From G965225705 sp965225705 (GTDB taxonomy: Bacteria > Pseudomonadota > Alphaproteobacteria > Caulobacterales > Maricaulaceae), in NCBI GenBank assembly GCA_965225705.1, contig OZ245325.1:1054001-1118000 (forward strand): 64,000 nt of DNA. Reading direction: 5' to 3'. The stretch's first letter is position 1. Every line of letters begins with the position of its first letter. The position numbers were made by a program, and so were the translations under genes. Below the pieces are notes generated by a model. The model was not told the origin of the DNA. It made no database searches and saw nothing but the letters and a program-made list of their open reading frames with translations. Of the stretch, positions 7,663 to 17,400 are shown piece after piece.

Positions 7663-9930
7663 TTAAAAATTAAACTTCATACCTACAAGAACACTCCTTG
7701 GAGCCCCGGGGCGTAAACCAGCCGGACGGCGTGCAGCGAGATATTTTTTATCAAAAAGATTATTCACTCTCAAAGTGAGTTTGGCCTGATCAAAAAGTTT
7801 GTAGTCGGCAGAAAGATCAACAACCGTATGGGCTTCAATTTTCTCATCAGCCGGAATAGAGCCATGCCCACTTTTTGAGCGTCTCTCTCCAACATATGAG
7901 ATGCCAAGAACAGCGCGCCAGCGAGGTGCTTCAAGTCCTGCGGAGATATAAAACTGATGTTCAGGAATATAAGGTAGCTGGTCCCCTTTGGTAACAGATC
8001 CCCAGGGGCCATAAGCACTTTTGAAAGAAGAACGAAATTCAGCATTTGTGTAAGTATAGACAGCACTTAGCGGAAAAGAGAGAGAGGTAGAGAAAAAATC
8101 AGCCAAATCTGTTTTTGCAGAAAGCTCTACGCCGTGTACATCCACTTTGCCGCCATTGAACTGATCACCTATAGTGCATCCTCCCCCGGTGGCATTCGTG
8201 CAGGTTCCTACAAGGTTAGAGAAATCACTGTAAAAACCTGTTATATCCAGGCGTGATGATCCAGGGCCCTGCCAGCGCAGGCCAGCTTCCCAGTTGATAG
8301 CTTTTTCAGCTTTTCCATCTTTTTTTCCCGGTGCAGGTGGAGAAAAGCCCCGATGCACACCACCAAAAAGACGCAAAGACCTTGTTGCCTGATAAAGAAG
8401 GCTAAGCCCCGGAGCTATGACATCAGACGTGGTTTTCGTGATTTTGAGTTTTTGCCCGGTACGTTCAGTATCTTTTTTTCCATAGTCAAGTCTTTTCAGC
8501 TCAACACGTTCGTAGCGCACACCAGGCACCAGAGTAAGCCGGTTCCATGTGAGGCGATCCTGAAGATAGAAAGCTGCGGCACGCGCTTTGTCAAGCCGAT
8601 TGGAATCCGTCCCCGGGACACCTTTTTTGGTGAGTACAAGGATGCCATGATCCATGCGATAGCCATCAGCCCACTGAAAACGGTCCATTTCATCTTTATG
8701 AAAGCGTGCCCCCGCTGTAATCTGGTGCTCGATATGATGTGTTTTTCCTTCCCACTCGAAAGAAAACTGCACACCTTCAGCTTTATATTCCCTGTTATTA
8801 TGTTTAATGGACAGGGCATTATCTGCACTGACCAGATCTGGCCCGCCGACCAGGATGGCATAAGCATCTGCATATTTTGCAGGACTTTTTAAAATGGATC
8901 CTATAGAGACATTTTTACCCCCATTTTTGACTTTGGCAAGCTTATACCAGTCACGCTGAAACTTTGTTTGGTAGGCAATAAAGCCAAACTTCATGTTATT
9001 AATGTTTAAGCCATAATGTGCTGAAAATTCGTGATGTTCTGAATCCATAAGATCACGTGCTGAGGCCCGATAGCGACGATAGGGGCGGGCGTCAAAATCC
9101 TTCTGTGTAAGGCCAAGATAGGTTTCATGGGACTTTTCATCTGAATATTGTGCTTTGAGTAAAAGGCTATGCTGAAAGCGTGCTGTATCAGGGGAAGCAA
9201 TAAATAGTTTTGCAACATAGTCATGAAAACTATAGCCTGTACTGCCTCCGCCATCGAGTTTCTTAAAGCCATGTGTTGAATCCTGATAAGTTTCCAGCAA
9301 AGCACCAATACGGACACCTGATTCTAACACCCATTGCTGACCTGCATAGACATGCCCACGCACAGTATCATCTGATCCTCCCTGGATATGGGCATAAAAG
9401 CGCCTGTTTTCTGGTATAGGGGTGGAAAGAAGATTGATGGATCCTCCTTGTGTGCGGGGACCATAGATGATACCTGCTGCTCCTTTAACAACCTCAACAC
9501 CGGACATACGTGCCACGCGTGGGAAATAATAAGCAGACGGAGATGCATAAGGAGCTGGTGCTATCAAAACACCATCCTCCATCAGGGTAATTTTTGCTGA
9601 TCGCGACAGTCCTGTGCCCCGCAGACCAATATTGGGCCTTAAGCCATAGCCGTCTTCTTCCTGAATGTTAACCCCGGGGACAGCACGCAAAAGGCGCTGA
9701 ACATCAACATAGTTAAAGGTTTCAAGCTTTTTAGTATCTAAAACATCAGCAGAACCTCCTACTTCTGAGGCCCCCCCTGCAATCCCTGTAACAATAATTT
9801 GATCCACAAGACGTGTATCACCTGATGCAGGCGAATCTTTTGTTTTCTCCTGTGCCCAGACTGTGTTGGATAGCCCAAAAGCTGATGATATAAATAGAAA
9901 AACTGTAAAAGCTTTTGTTTTGAAATACAT
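7663..9930 (-). CDS. TonB-dependent outer-membrane receptor, FecA-like
   Basis: Outer-membrane gated transporter, probably for an iron chelate. Start chosen at ATG 9930 because AAAGGG lies just upstream and the product then opens with a signal peptide ending around VWA-Q; the frame extends to 9957. After the signal comes a plug domain with a TonB-box-like DQIIVTG and the plug motifs GLRGTGLSRSAKITLMEDG and VEVVKGAAGIIYGPRTQGG, followed by a long beta-barrel ending in the typical C-terminal VGMKFNF. Length 755 residues is normal. Similarity to FecA-type plugs is by recognition of the motifs; the ligand is not determined. No exbB/exbD/tonB or FecR-type gene adjoins it. Confidence 0.9.
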   Translation of the reverse strand: MYFKTKAFTVFLFISSAFGLSNTVWAQEKTKDSPASGDTRLVDQIIVTGIAGGASEVGGSADVLDTKKLETFNYVDVQRLLRAVPGVNIQEEDGYGLRPNIGLRGTGLSRSAKITLMEDGVLIAPAPYASPSAYYFPRVARMSGVEVVKGAAGIIYGPRTQGGSINLLSTPIPENRRFYAHIQGGSDDTVRGHVYAGQQWVLESGVRIGALLETYQDSTHGFKKLDGGGSTGYSFHDYVAKLFIASPDTARFQHSLLLKAQYSDEKSHETYLGLTQKDFDARPYRRYRASARDLMDSEHHEFSAHYGLNINNMKFGFIAYQTKFQRDWYKLAKVKNGGKNVSIGSILKSPAKYADAYAILVGGPDLVSADNALSIKHNNREYKAEGVQFSFEWEGKTHHIEHQITAGARFHKDEMDRFQWADGYRMDHGILVLTKKGVPGTDSNRLDKARAAAFYLQDRLTWNRLTLVPGVRYERVELKRLDYGKKDTERTGQKLKITKTTSDVIAPGLSLLYQATRSLRLFGGVHRGFSPPAPGKKDGKAEKAINWEAGLRWQGPGSSRLDITGFYSDFSNLVGTCTNATGGGCTIGDQFNGGKVDVHGVELSAKTDLADFFSTSLSFPLSAVYTYTNAEFRSSFKSAYGPWGSVTKGDQLPYIPEHQFYISAGLEAPRWRAVLGISYVGERRSKSGHGSIPADEKIEAHTVVDLSADYKLFDQAKLTLRVNNLFDKKYLAARRPAGLRPGAPRSVLVGMKFNF

Positions 9931-10137
9931 GATCCCTTTGCCTCTTATATTAATCAAAAACTGTAAGTGAAAATAGTTATTATTCTTATATTGGTTAAGG
10001 ATATGTAAATATACATTTTATAACAGAGCATATAAGATGTTTTTTTATAGTATTTTTTTGTAGTTACTTAAAATGAAGTCTTCAGAAAAATTATTTGCTT
10101 TCTAACTTTCCAGTTTTTTATTTATAAGCCACTGATT

Positions 10138-10553
10138 TTGAATCGGTACTATGGAGCTTTAGTCTGTTTTGTTTTGGCACACGCCATGTGTTACAACTGT
10201 TATCACATTGTTTGGATTAGGAAATATTTCTATAAAGTTCTTTTACAAAACATGTGTTTGCGCATACGCAATATAATGCGTCCAATTTCCCGGAACATAG
10301 GTATGAGAATTATCAAAGGTGTTTTATCGGGCGGTCATGTTTACATGTTTGTTCCAAAACATACTGGAAGTGATTCTGTACACCGCGTTAGGGTCCCCTG
10401 GGAAAGGTACAACAAGACTTTTCTGAATGGCGCAACTCTATTAGGGAAAACAAGTTTTGGGCCAGAGGATATTTTTGTATAATCTCCGGCACTGTTACCA
10501 GGGAGATGGTCTTTAGTGACACTGGAAAGTCCCACCAGAAATGGGCATATTAA
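10138..10553 (+). pseudogene. Decayed IS200/IS605-family transposase (TnpA)
   Basis: Remnant of a Y1 HUH transposase. The first part, in the frame of 10138, matches TnpA proteins: CYHIVWIRKYFYKVL, then LRIRNIMRPISRNIGMRIIK and GVLSGGHVYMFV. The family continuation (GKVQQDFSEW, then NKFWARGYFCIISGTVTRE) is in another frame, from about 10400 to the stop at 10551-10553, so there is a frameshift between about 10340 and 10405. The metal-binding HxH motif reads HVY here, and the C-terminal region with the catalytic tyrosine helix is not recognisable. Clearly inactive. Element ends and subterminal hairpins were not identified. Confidence 0.75.
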
Positions 10554-10730
10554 TAAATGCCGGAAGTCGTCTGGTTTTTATATGGTGTTGATGGTTTATG
10601 GGGGCTCTCCTTTGTAAAACTTTTAAAAGTCAGGAAGGAGATGTTTTTTATCAAAAACTTATTTTTACCTGGCACTTAAATTTTCCTGTTCTTCTTTTCT
10701 TTTAAAAGAAAAACCTGTAAACATCATAGA

Positions 10731-12143
10731 ATGAAACATATGTTTGTAAAACCCTTTCTGGCTTTGGCTGTGATAAGTCTTCTCCCTCTCAGCCTGTATG
10801 CCGCACCCCGCCGTGAGGTTCCTTCCTCTCAGGCCGCGATAAAACAAAGTTTTGCACCTCTTGTTAAAAAAACAGCCCCTGCGGTTGTGAATGTTTATTC
10901 ACAACGGGTTGTACGCAGCAGGGTGGCCCACCCTTTTTTCAGCGATCCATTTTTTCAGGAATTTTTTGGAGGTGGCCTTTCCCGTGAACGGGTTGAACAG
11001 TCTTTAGGATCGGGGGTTATTGTACGCTCCAATGGTCTTGTGATCACGAACAGCCATGTGGTGGAAAACGCGCAGGAACTTATTATTGTTCTGGCGGACG
11101 GACGTGAGTTTAAAGCTCAGCTTCTTTTGGCCGATAAGAAAACAGATCTTGCCATTTTAAAAATTGATACGAATGGAGAAAGCCTGCCTGTTATGCCTCT
11201 TGACAGGGATGGGGATGCTGAGGTGGGGGATCTGGTTTTGGCTATTGGCAACCCTTTTGGTGTTGGTCAGACGGTGACACAGGGGATTATTTCAGCCCTT
11301 GGCCGATCGGCAAAAGGGGTGAGTGATTTTTCTCTCTTCATTCAAACGGATGCTGCGATCAATCCAGGTAATTCCGGGGGAGCTTTGGTTGATCTTGATG
11401 GTGAACTGATTGGCGTGAATACGATTATTTTTTCCCGTTCGGGGGGATCAAATGGTATTGGCTTTGCTGTCCCTGTTAATCTGGTACGCCAGGTTCTTCA
11501 TGCGGCCCTGAATAAAAATACCCTGATACGCCCATGGCTTGGGGCAAAGTCACAGCGACTGACCCGCGATATTTTGCAATCTCTGAGCTTAGAAGAGGTA
11601 AAGGGGGTTCTTATTAATGAGGTCTATCCTGAAAGTTCTGCCGGAAAAGGGGGCCTCAAACCGGGGGATGTTATCCTTAAAATAGGAGATAAAGATATCA
11701 GGGATACAAAGGCTCTGGATTTTTATTTTTCAACACACACACCCGGTGATAAAGTTGCTTTTACAATTTTACGTCAGGGGCAGGAAAAAACGTTTTCTGT
11801 TCTGGCTTTAAAACCGCCTTCAACACTAAAAGCGAACAAACGTCTTCTGAAAGGTCGTCACCCTTTTGCAGGCCTGACGGTGGTTAATCTCTCTCCTGCT
11901 TATGCAGAACGCCTTGGGCGCAATCCCTTTGACAAAGGTGTCATTGTTGAAGGTCTCGCACGACAAAGCGTTGCAGCAAGACTTGGTTTTCAGCCTGGTG
12001 ATCGCCTTGTATCTGTGAACAGGACTCCTGTGAACACGGTGGCTGATCTTGAAGATCTGTTGCGTCAAAAAGCAGGGGAACGTATCTGGCGTCTTGAAAT
12101 TGAACGGGATGGGCAGCGTATTGTGCAGACCCTAAGGCTTTAA
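10731..12143 (+). CDS. degP: Periplasmic serine protease, HtrA/Do family
   Basis: Periplasmic quality-control protease/chaperone. A signal peptide ends near SLYA-A. The trypsin-like triad is visible as His109 (VITNSHVV), Asp139 (DKKTDLAIL) and Ser215 (INPGNSGGAL), followed by two PDZ domains (about 265-360 and 385-470; the second contains GVIVEGLARQSVAARLGFQPGD). At 470 residues it is in the Do range; DegP and DegQ/MucD cannot be told apart by eye. No strong Shine-Dalgarno site precedes ATG 10731 and the ATG at 10740 is an alternative. Only 2 bases separate it from rarA, so the pair is probably cotranscribed. Confidence 0.92.
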   Translation: MKHMFVKPFLALAVISLLPLSLYAAPRREVPSSQAAIKQSFAPLVKKTAPAVVNVYSQRVVRSRVAHPFFSDPFFQEFFGGGLSRERVEQSLGSGVIVRSNGLVITNSHVVENAQELIIVLADGREFKAQLLLADKKTDLAILKIDTNGESLPVMPLDRDGDAEVGDLVLAIGNPFGVGQTVTQGIISALGRSAKGVSDFSLFIQTDAAINPGNSGGALVDLDGELIGVNTIIFSRSGGSNGIGFAVPVNLVRQVLHAALNKNTLIRPWLGAKSQRLTRDILQSLSLEEVKGVLINEVYPESSAGKGGLKPGDVILKIGDKDIRDTKALDFYFSTHTPGDKVAFTILRQGQEKTFSVLALKPPSTLKANKRLLKGRHPFAGLTVVNLSPAYAERLGRNPFDKGVIVEGLARQSVAARLGFQPGDRLVSVNRTPVNTVADLEDLLRQKAGERIWRLEIERDGQRIVQTLRL

Positions 12144-12145
12144 AT

Positions 12146-13450
12146 ATGACGGATTTATTTCACAGATCCGAACAGGTGGAAGACAGAACACGTCCTTTAG
12201 CAGACAGACTGCGTCCCCAAAGCCTTGTGGATGTGGTGGGGCAGGACCACCTTCTTGGGGAAAAGAGCAATTTGGGGCGTCTTCTGGCCCAAAAGCGCCT
12301 TGTCTCTATGATTTTATGGGGACCACCTGGATCTGGCAAAACAACGATTGCCAGATTGCTGGCGCATGAAGTCGGCCTTGTTTTTGAATCTGTCTCCGCA
12401 ATTTTTTCAGGGGTTGCTGATTTACGTAAAGTTTTTGCCAAAGCACGCCAGCGTCGTGAAACAGGGCAGGGGACTTTACTGTTTGTAGATGAGATCCATC
12501 GTTTCAACCGTGCTCAACAGGATAGTTTTCTTCCCTTTGTTGAAGAGGGTGTGGTGGTCCTTGTTGGTGCAACAACGGAAAACCCATCTTTTGAGCTTAA
12601 CTCGGCACTTTTATCACGCTGTCAGGTTTTTGTCCTGAAAACTTTGGAGGAACAGGCTCTTGAAACCCTTCTTCAAAGGGCAGAAGCTTTTATGGAAAAG
12701 AGCTTGCCTCTGACACAGTCTGCCCGTCAAACCCTTTTGGGTCTGGCTGATGGGGATGGGCGTTATCTTCTTAATCTCGCAGAGGAGCTTTTTGCTTTAC
12801 CGGCCAAACCCCTTCTGGAAGAAAAAGAACTTTTAACATATGTTCACAGGCGGGCGCCACGTTATGATAAAGATCGTGAAGAACATTATAACCTTATTTC
12901 AGCTTTACATAAGTCTATAAGGGGTTCTGACCCTGATGCTGCTCTTTACTGGCTTGCCCGTATGTTGACGGGGGGTGAGGACCCACTTTATCTGGCACGC
13001 CGTCTTGTGCGTATTGCCAGTGAAGATATTGGTCTTGCAGATCCTTCAGCTCTCCTGATTGCGGAGGCCGCCAAAGAAAGCTATCATTTTTTAGGAACCC
13101 CTGAAGGTGAGCTCGCTTTGGCACATGCTACACTTCATCTGGCAACAGCTCCTAAATCGAATGCACTTTACAGGGCCTTTAATCAGGCCATGGCTCTGGC
13201 AAAAAAGACGGGATCCCTGGCGCCTCCACCCCATAGTGTCAATGCACCAACTGCCCTTATGAAAAATCTTGGTTATGGAGCTGATTATGCTTATGATCAT
13301 GATCAGGATAACAGTTTTTCAGGCCAGAATTATTTTCCCGAAGGTCTTGAGAGGCAGAGTTTTTATCAGCCAAAAGGCATGGGGCGTGAAAAAGCGATTA
13401 AAGAACGCCTGGAATACTGGGACAATCTGCGCAGGCAGGAAAAATCTTAG
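12146..13450 (+). CDS. rarA: Replication-associated recombination ATPase RarA (MgsA)
   Basis: AAA+ ATPase related to clamp loaders that acts at stalled replication forks. Walker A is GPPGSGKTTIARLL, Walker B LLFVDEIHRFNRAQQDSFLP, and the arginine-finger region is SALLSRCQVF. The C-terminal MgsA tetramerisation region (DPDAALYWLARMLTGGEDP, then RRLVRIASEDIGLADP) is complete. Length 434 residues is normal. It starts 2 bases after the htrA stop codon and ends 43 bases from the convergent TSUP gene. Confidence 0.95.
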   Translation: MTDLFHRSEQVEDRTRPLADRLRPQSLVDVVGQDHLLGEKSNLGRLLAQKRLVSMILWGPPGSGKTTIARLLAHEVGLVFESVSAIFSGVADLRKVFAKARQRRETGQGTLLFVDEIHRFNRAQQDSFLPFVEEGVVVLVGATTENPSFELNSALLSRCQVFVLKTLEEQALETLLQRAEAFMEKSLPLTQSARQTLLGLADGDGRYLLNLAEELFALPAKPLLEEKELLTYVHRRAPRYDKDREEHYNLISALHKSIRGSDPDAALYWLARMLTGGEDPLYLARRLVRIASEDIGLADPSALLIAEAAKESYHFLGTPEGELALAHATLHLATAPKSNALYRAFNQAMALAKKTGSLAPPPHSVNAPTALMKNLGYGADYAYDHDQDNSFSGQNYFPEGLERQSFYQPKGMGREKAIKERLEYWDNLRRQEKS

Positions 13451-13493
13451 TTCCCGTGATTGTTATCATGAAGAAAGAGGGGCCAGGAGAGCC

Positions 13494-14312
13494 TTAATTT
13501 TTCAGGGTGTCGGTCAGCATGATCAGGCTGTTCACGGTGAGAAGGAGGGCCAGTAAAAGGCGCACTCTGTGTTCTGAAACTTTATGAACAAGAGAGACGC
13601 CAAGGGGGGTCGTGAGGGAAGCACAGACACTCATAATAAAAAAGCCGGGAAGACTGACATAGCCCAGCGAAAAGGGAGGACGGTCTTCTATGCCCCAACC
13701 AGACAGAATAAAGCCCAGTGTACCAACAGTCCCAACTACAGCCCCAAAGCCGGCTGCTGTTCCAATGGCCCGGTGAACAGGCATGCTACACAGGGTCATT
13801 AGTGTGATACCAAAAACACCACCTCCAATACCCATCAGTGTGGAAAAAAAACCTATACTCAAGCCAAGAATAAGGCGTACAAAACCTTTTGGAAGCTTTG
13901 ATGTGATAGCAACATTTTTACCTAGAAAAGCAAAACGAAATGCCAGAAGCAGGGTTAGACAGCCAAAAAGGCCTGTTAGAAAATGCCCGGATATTCTTTG
14001 TGTCGCCAGAGACCCCAGAAGGCTTCCTGCTGCGATAAGAGGGAGCCAGGCTTTGAGAACAAGCTTATCTACAGATCCTTTGTGGGCATGATGTTTAACA
14101 GATCGCAAAGAAATTATGGCAATCATGGCAAGTGAAGTTCCAACGGCCATATGCATCCGTACACTATCAGGAAAACCAAAACTTCCAAGAATATAGTAGA
14201 AAACGGGTACGATAATGAGGCCTCCGCCTATACCAAAAAAACCTGCAGCCAAACCTGCAAAAGCACTGGCACCAGCAAGGGTGAGGAGAAGAAGTAAGAG
14301 GGAGGGATCCAT
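13494..14312 (-). CDS. TSUP-family permease (TauE/SafE-like)
   Basis: Inner-membrane protein of the sulfite exporter TauE/SafE family, 272 residues. It shows the two-fold repeat of the family: GLAAGFFGIGGGLIIVPVFY near the N-terminus and SIGFFSTLMGIGGGVFGI in the second half, with about eight hydrophobic segments. Members move organosulfonates, sulfite or other small anions; the substrate cannot be told from sequence. It stands alone between rarA (convergent) and the porin gene. Confidence 0.85.
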   Translation of the reverse strand: MDPSLLLLLLTLAGASAFAGLAAGFFGIGGGLIIVPVFYYILGSFGFPDSVRMHMAVGTSLAMIAIISLRSVKHHAHKGSVDKLVLKAWLPLIAAGSLLGSLATQRISGHFLTGLFGCLTLLLAFRFAFLGKNVAITSKLPKGFVRLILGLSIGFFSTLMGIGGGVFGITLMTLCSMPVHRAIGTAAGFGAVVGTVGTLGFILSGWGIEDRPPFSLGYVSLPGFFIMSVCASLTTPLGVSLVHKVSEHRVRLLLALLLTVNSLIMLTDTLKN

Positions 14313-14591
14313 ATAATCTCTCTTAGTGTGGAACCTGACAATATTCTTTTAAGGTATAGCCTGTCATGACGATACTTATTTTATAAGCTGTTTTGTGCCT
14401 TTACAGGGAGCAGAAGAAGGTTTTTTAAAACAGGGGGAGAACGGTCAGAGAAAGAGATACAGAAGATAAAAAAGCCAGTTTTTTCAGATATGCCACCATT
14501 CTTTCCCTTCAGGTGTCAGTCTCATGACCGCAGGAAGGGAGAAAAGAAAAACATTTTAGTATAAGCTCTGACTAAGGTAAAAAGCTATACT

Positions 14592-15881
14592 TTAAAAATC
14601 AAAACCACCTTCAATGAAAACTACTGTTGCTTCTTTATCTTTTCCACGACGTCCTTCAGGAGTTATTTTTGGTTCATTCCGGAATAAATGTTGTATACCT
14701 CCGCCTAAAGAAAAACGATCAAGAAAACGAAAACTTATACCTGCCTGGGCTGCTTTTGTATCGATATGAGCCAGACTGTCACTGGAGCCACCATATTCAA
14801 AACTTACACCCCATTTGCCACGCTCATAGGCCAGTCCAAAATCATAAGCCTGATACTTTCCTGAACGGGACCACCCATTATTACTGTCAAGGAAAGAGGC
14901 TCCAAGTGTAAAGCCTTTGTATTGGAGGGAGGCACCTGCTCCGGCTGCAGTAAAGTCATGAAAACCTTTCACAGGGAGATTTTTTTTTCCGTGAGCATAG
15001 TTCATCATAAGTTCTATACGCAGGCCATTTTGGAGGGTGTGGTCAAAAGAAAGACCTGTTTCAACAATATTTTTAAGTCCTGGTGTCAGGGGAGTTTGAT
15101 AAGAAAGTGGAGATGAGCTTCGGATACAGAAATCAACACCACAAACCTGAACTCTGGGTGTATAGGATATGCCCCACTGAAGACCAAGAAGACGTGGGGA
15201 AATGTAAGAAAATTTTTCTGCGAAGCCGGATGTATCATTTTTGACCTTAACACCAGCCAGACCTGTATAATCTGTTGGGGCGTCTGCTGCCTTTGTGAGA
15301 ACAAACATGCTTGGTATGTATGTGGAGAATTTTTGTGCAGCCCCTTTCTCGCGCCCTGCAGAAAAAGAACCATAGGGTGTTTGCATAAAGACATAAGCAC
15401 TTTCAAGGGATCCACGATATTTAGAATGTTCCCGGGGGGCGGCCCCAAAAAAACCACCCGTATATCCCGCGACAGATCTTAAATGTCCAGCATAGAAGCC
15501 GGAGGCACAATCTTCGGCACCAGGCGGGCACGTCCCCGCACGACCACCAAAACCAAGCCTCCCATGGTCTTTTTGTGCCCGAAGTTCAAGATTGAAACCG
15601 AAAAGCAAACCATGCTCAGTGATATAGTCCGCATCAACCCCAAGATACGTGTCAGCAACCCAGTCCGGGTGGCCTGATCCCAAAGCAAAGCCTGTCCTTA
15701 CCCCCCCATAAGGTTGGATTTTAAAGGCATCAGAAGAATACTCATCCTGGCTTTTCTGTGTCTCCTGTGCCTGCACCTGAGGGTTGAGAAAACAACACAT
15801 CAACGCAAAGAACAAAAGACAGATCTGCCAGAGGGCATTCTGTTTGATAAAGCCTGGAAAAGATAATCTTTGATTATCCAT
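14592..15881 (-). CDS. Outer-membrane porin
   Basis: General porin of the Gram-negative porin type, 429 residues. A signal peptide ends near VQAQ-E. The mature protein alternates short hydrophobic and polar stretches typical of beta-strands, has a glycine/aromatic-rich barrel (TPYGSFSAGREKG, an L3-like region) and ends in phenylalanine (FIEGGFDF), the outer-membrane assembly signal. Two cysteine pairs (CPPGAEDC and CGVDFC) may form disulfides in external loops. The 279 bases between it and the TSUP gene hold no gene that can be supported. Confidence 0.8.
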   Translation of the reverse strand: MDNQRLSFPGFIKQNALWQICLLFFALMCCFLNPQVQAQETQKSQDEYSSDAFKIQPYGGVRTGFALGSGHPDWVADTYLGVDADYITEHGLLFGFNLELRAQKDHGRLGFGGRAGTCPPGAEDCASGFYAGHLRSVAGYTGGFFGAAPREHSKYRGSLESAYVFMQTPYGSFSAGREKGAAQKFSTYIPSMFVLTKAADAPTDYTGLAGVKVKNDTSGFAEKFSYISPRLLGLQWGISYTPRVQVCGVDFCIRSSSPLSYQTPLTPGLKNIVETGLSFDHTLQNGLRIELMMNYAHGKKNLPVKGFHDFTAAGAGASLQYKGFTLGASFLDSNNGWSRSGKYQAYDFGLAYERGKWGVSFEYGGSSDSLAHIDTKAAQAGISFRFLDRFSLGGGIQHLFRNEPKITPEGRRGKDKEATVVFIEGGFDF

Positions 15882-16078
15882 AATACCGCTCTTTAAGCCT
15901 TTACAGTACAGCTAAAACGCTTCTACCTTAAGAATAAAGCTTTAACAAAGATAAAACTTCATGGATTTTAATATGGCGATATATGTGGTGCGGTTCAAGC
16001 GTAAAAAGCTTGTTTGGACTATATAATTTTAAATTTGTTACAATTTTGCACCATAAAGCCTTTCAGGAGAAACTGGCG

Positions 16079-16132
16079 ATGAGGCGCGTTTTGATATATG
16101 TTGTACTTTACCTTTTTTTATACCTCTTCTAA
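16079..16132 (+). CDS. Possible 17-residue hydrophobic peptide upstream of pgk
   Basis: The short frame encodes MRRVLIYVVLYLFLYLF, a pair of arginines followed by one hydrophobic helix. AGGAG at 16065-16069 lies 9 bases before the ATG, and TATAAT occurs at 16022-16027 without a convincing -35 box. It ends 41 bases before the earliest possible pgk start. It could be a small membrane peptide or a translated leader; equally it may be chance. Confidence 0.25.
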   Translation: MRRVLIYVVLYLFLYLF

Positions 16133-16173
16133 AGAGAGAAGAGCACCAGAAGAGACAGACCGGGTTTCATAAG

Positions 16174-17400
16174 GTGCATGGATACATATACCCTATGGAT
16201 GATACAAGTATGCACTCACCCCTTAATGATATAGAGATCAGGAACAGGATAGTCCTTGTCCGCGTTGATTATAACCTTCCCGTACAGGGCGGGAAGGTTA
16301 CAGATGCAACACGTCTTGAAGAGTCTCTTCCCACGATAAGAGCTTTGCAGGAGAGGGGAGCCAGGCTTGTTCTTCTCTCCCATTTTGGCCGGCCTAAAGG
16401 AATACGCAACACAGATTTTTCTTTACGTCCCATAGCCCCTGTGCTCTCAAAAGCACTTGGCACGCCTGTGGATTTTGCAGAGGACTGCATTGAAGAACCT
16501 GTTCATAAAGCTCTGGCCCGTCTTATGCCATCTGGTGTTCTTCTTTTAGAAAACACACGTTTTCATCAGGGAGAGGAGAGCAATGATCCGGAGTTTGCCG
16601 CTGCCCTTGCAGAACCGGGTGATATGTATGTCCATGATGCTTTTTCTGTTGCCCATCGTGCCCATGCTTCAACAGAGGGCGTGATAAGGTTTTTGCCCTC
16701 TTATGCGGGATATGCCCTGCAAAAGGAGTGTGAAGCTCTTTCTCTTGCCGTTGAAAAGCCTGAGCATCCTGTTATGGGCCTTGTTGGGGGAGCTAAGGTG
16801 TCGACCAAGATTGCACTTTTGCATAATCTTGTTGAAAAAATGGATATTTTAGCGATTGGTGGGGCCATGGCCCATAGTTTTCTTGCAGCGCAGGGCTTTT
16901 CTGTGGGAAAGTCCCTTTTGGAGAAAGAGTATATAGAAGAAGCTCAGGCCATCATCAGGGAGGCAAACAGGGCAAAGTGTCAGCTTATTTTACCGCATGA
17001 CCTGGTTGTTACCAAAAGTTTTGAACCTCATGCTGTCTCCCGCATAGCCTCTTTGGATGATGTGAGGCCAGATGAGATGAGTCTTGATCCCGGACCTCAA
17101 ACAGTTCAGGTGATTATAACAGCTTTGAGAAAAGCTAAAACTCTTTTGTGGAACGGACCTCTCGGGGCATTTGAGATGCCACCTTTTGATCAGGCAACAT
17201 ATAAGGTTGCAGAAGAGGCAGCAAACCTTTGTCAAAAGGGCAGGTTAAAAACCGTTGCAGGGGGGGGGGATACCGTTGCTGCCCTTAAAGGGGCCGGGGT
17301 AAAATCAGCCTTTACACATGTCTCCACAGCGGGGGGAGCTTTTCTTACCTGGCTTGAGGGGAAACCCCTTCCGGGTTTGAAAGCGCTTGAAAATTCTTAA
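16174..17400 (+). CDS. pgk: Phosphoglycerate kinase
   Basis: Glycolytic/gluconeogenic kinase converting 1,3-bisphosphoglycerate and ADP to 3-phosphoglycerate and ATP. Visible motifs: VLVRVDYNLPV, LLSHFGRPKG, LLLENTRFHQGEE, LVGGAKVSTKI, LWNGPLGAFE and the C-terminal GGGDTVAALKGAG with STAGGAFL. The start is uncertain: the frame opens with GTG 16174, with ATGs at 16195 and 16210, none with a strong ribosome site; 16210 would give 396 residues, nearest the family norm. In the substrate-binding loop the usual D-D-T-R reads TDATRLEESLPT. The aldolase gene follows after a 325-base gap, so the two glycolytic genes may have separate promoters. Confidence 0.95.
   Translation: MHGYIYPMDDTSMHSPLNDIEIRNRIVLVRVDYNLPVQGGKVTDATRLEESLPTIRALQERGARLVLLSHFGRPKGIRNTDFSLRPIAPVLSKALGTPVDFAEDCIEEPVHKALARLMPSGVLLLENTRFHQGEESNDPEFAAALAEPGDMYVHDAFSVAHRAHASTEGVIRFLPSYAGYALQKECEALSLAVEKPEHPVMGLVGGAKVSTKIALLHNLVEKMDILAIGGAMAHSFLAAQGFSVGKSLLEKEYIEEAQAIIREANRAKCQLILPHDLVVTKSFEPHAVSRIASLDDVRPDEMSLDPGPQTVQVIITALRKAKTLLWNGPLGAFEMPPFDQATYKVAEEAANLCQKGRLKTVAGGGDTVAALKGAGVKSAFTHVSTAGGAFLTWLEGKPLPGLKALENS

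Noticed and set aside
8353..8892. 179-residue open frame on the plus strand
   Set aside because: It is antisense to the TonB receptor gene, has no ribosome site and no protein-like motifs.
9950..10010. AT-rich stretch before the TonB receptor that could hold a Fur or other iron-regulator site
   Set aside because: No good match to a Fur box or another iron-regulator motif could be seen; base composition alone explains the resemblance.
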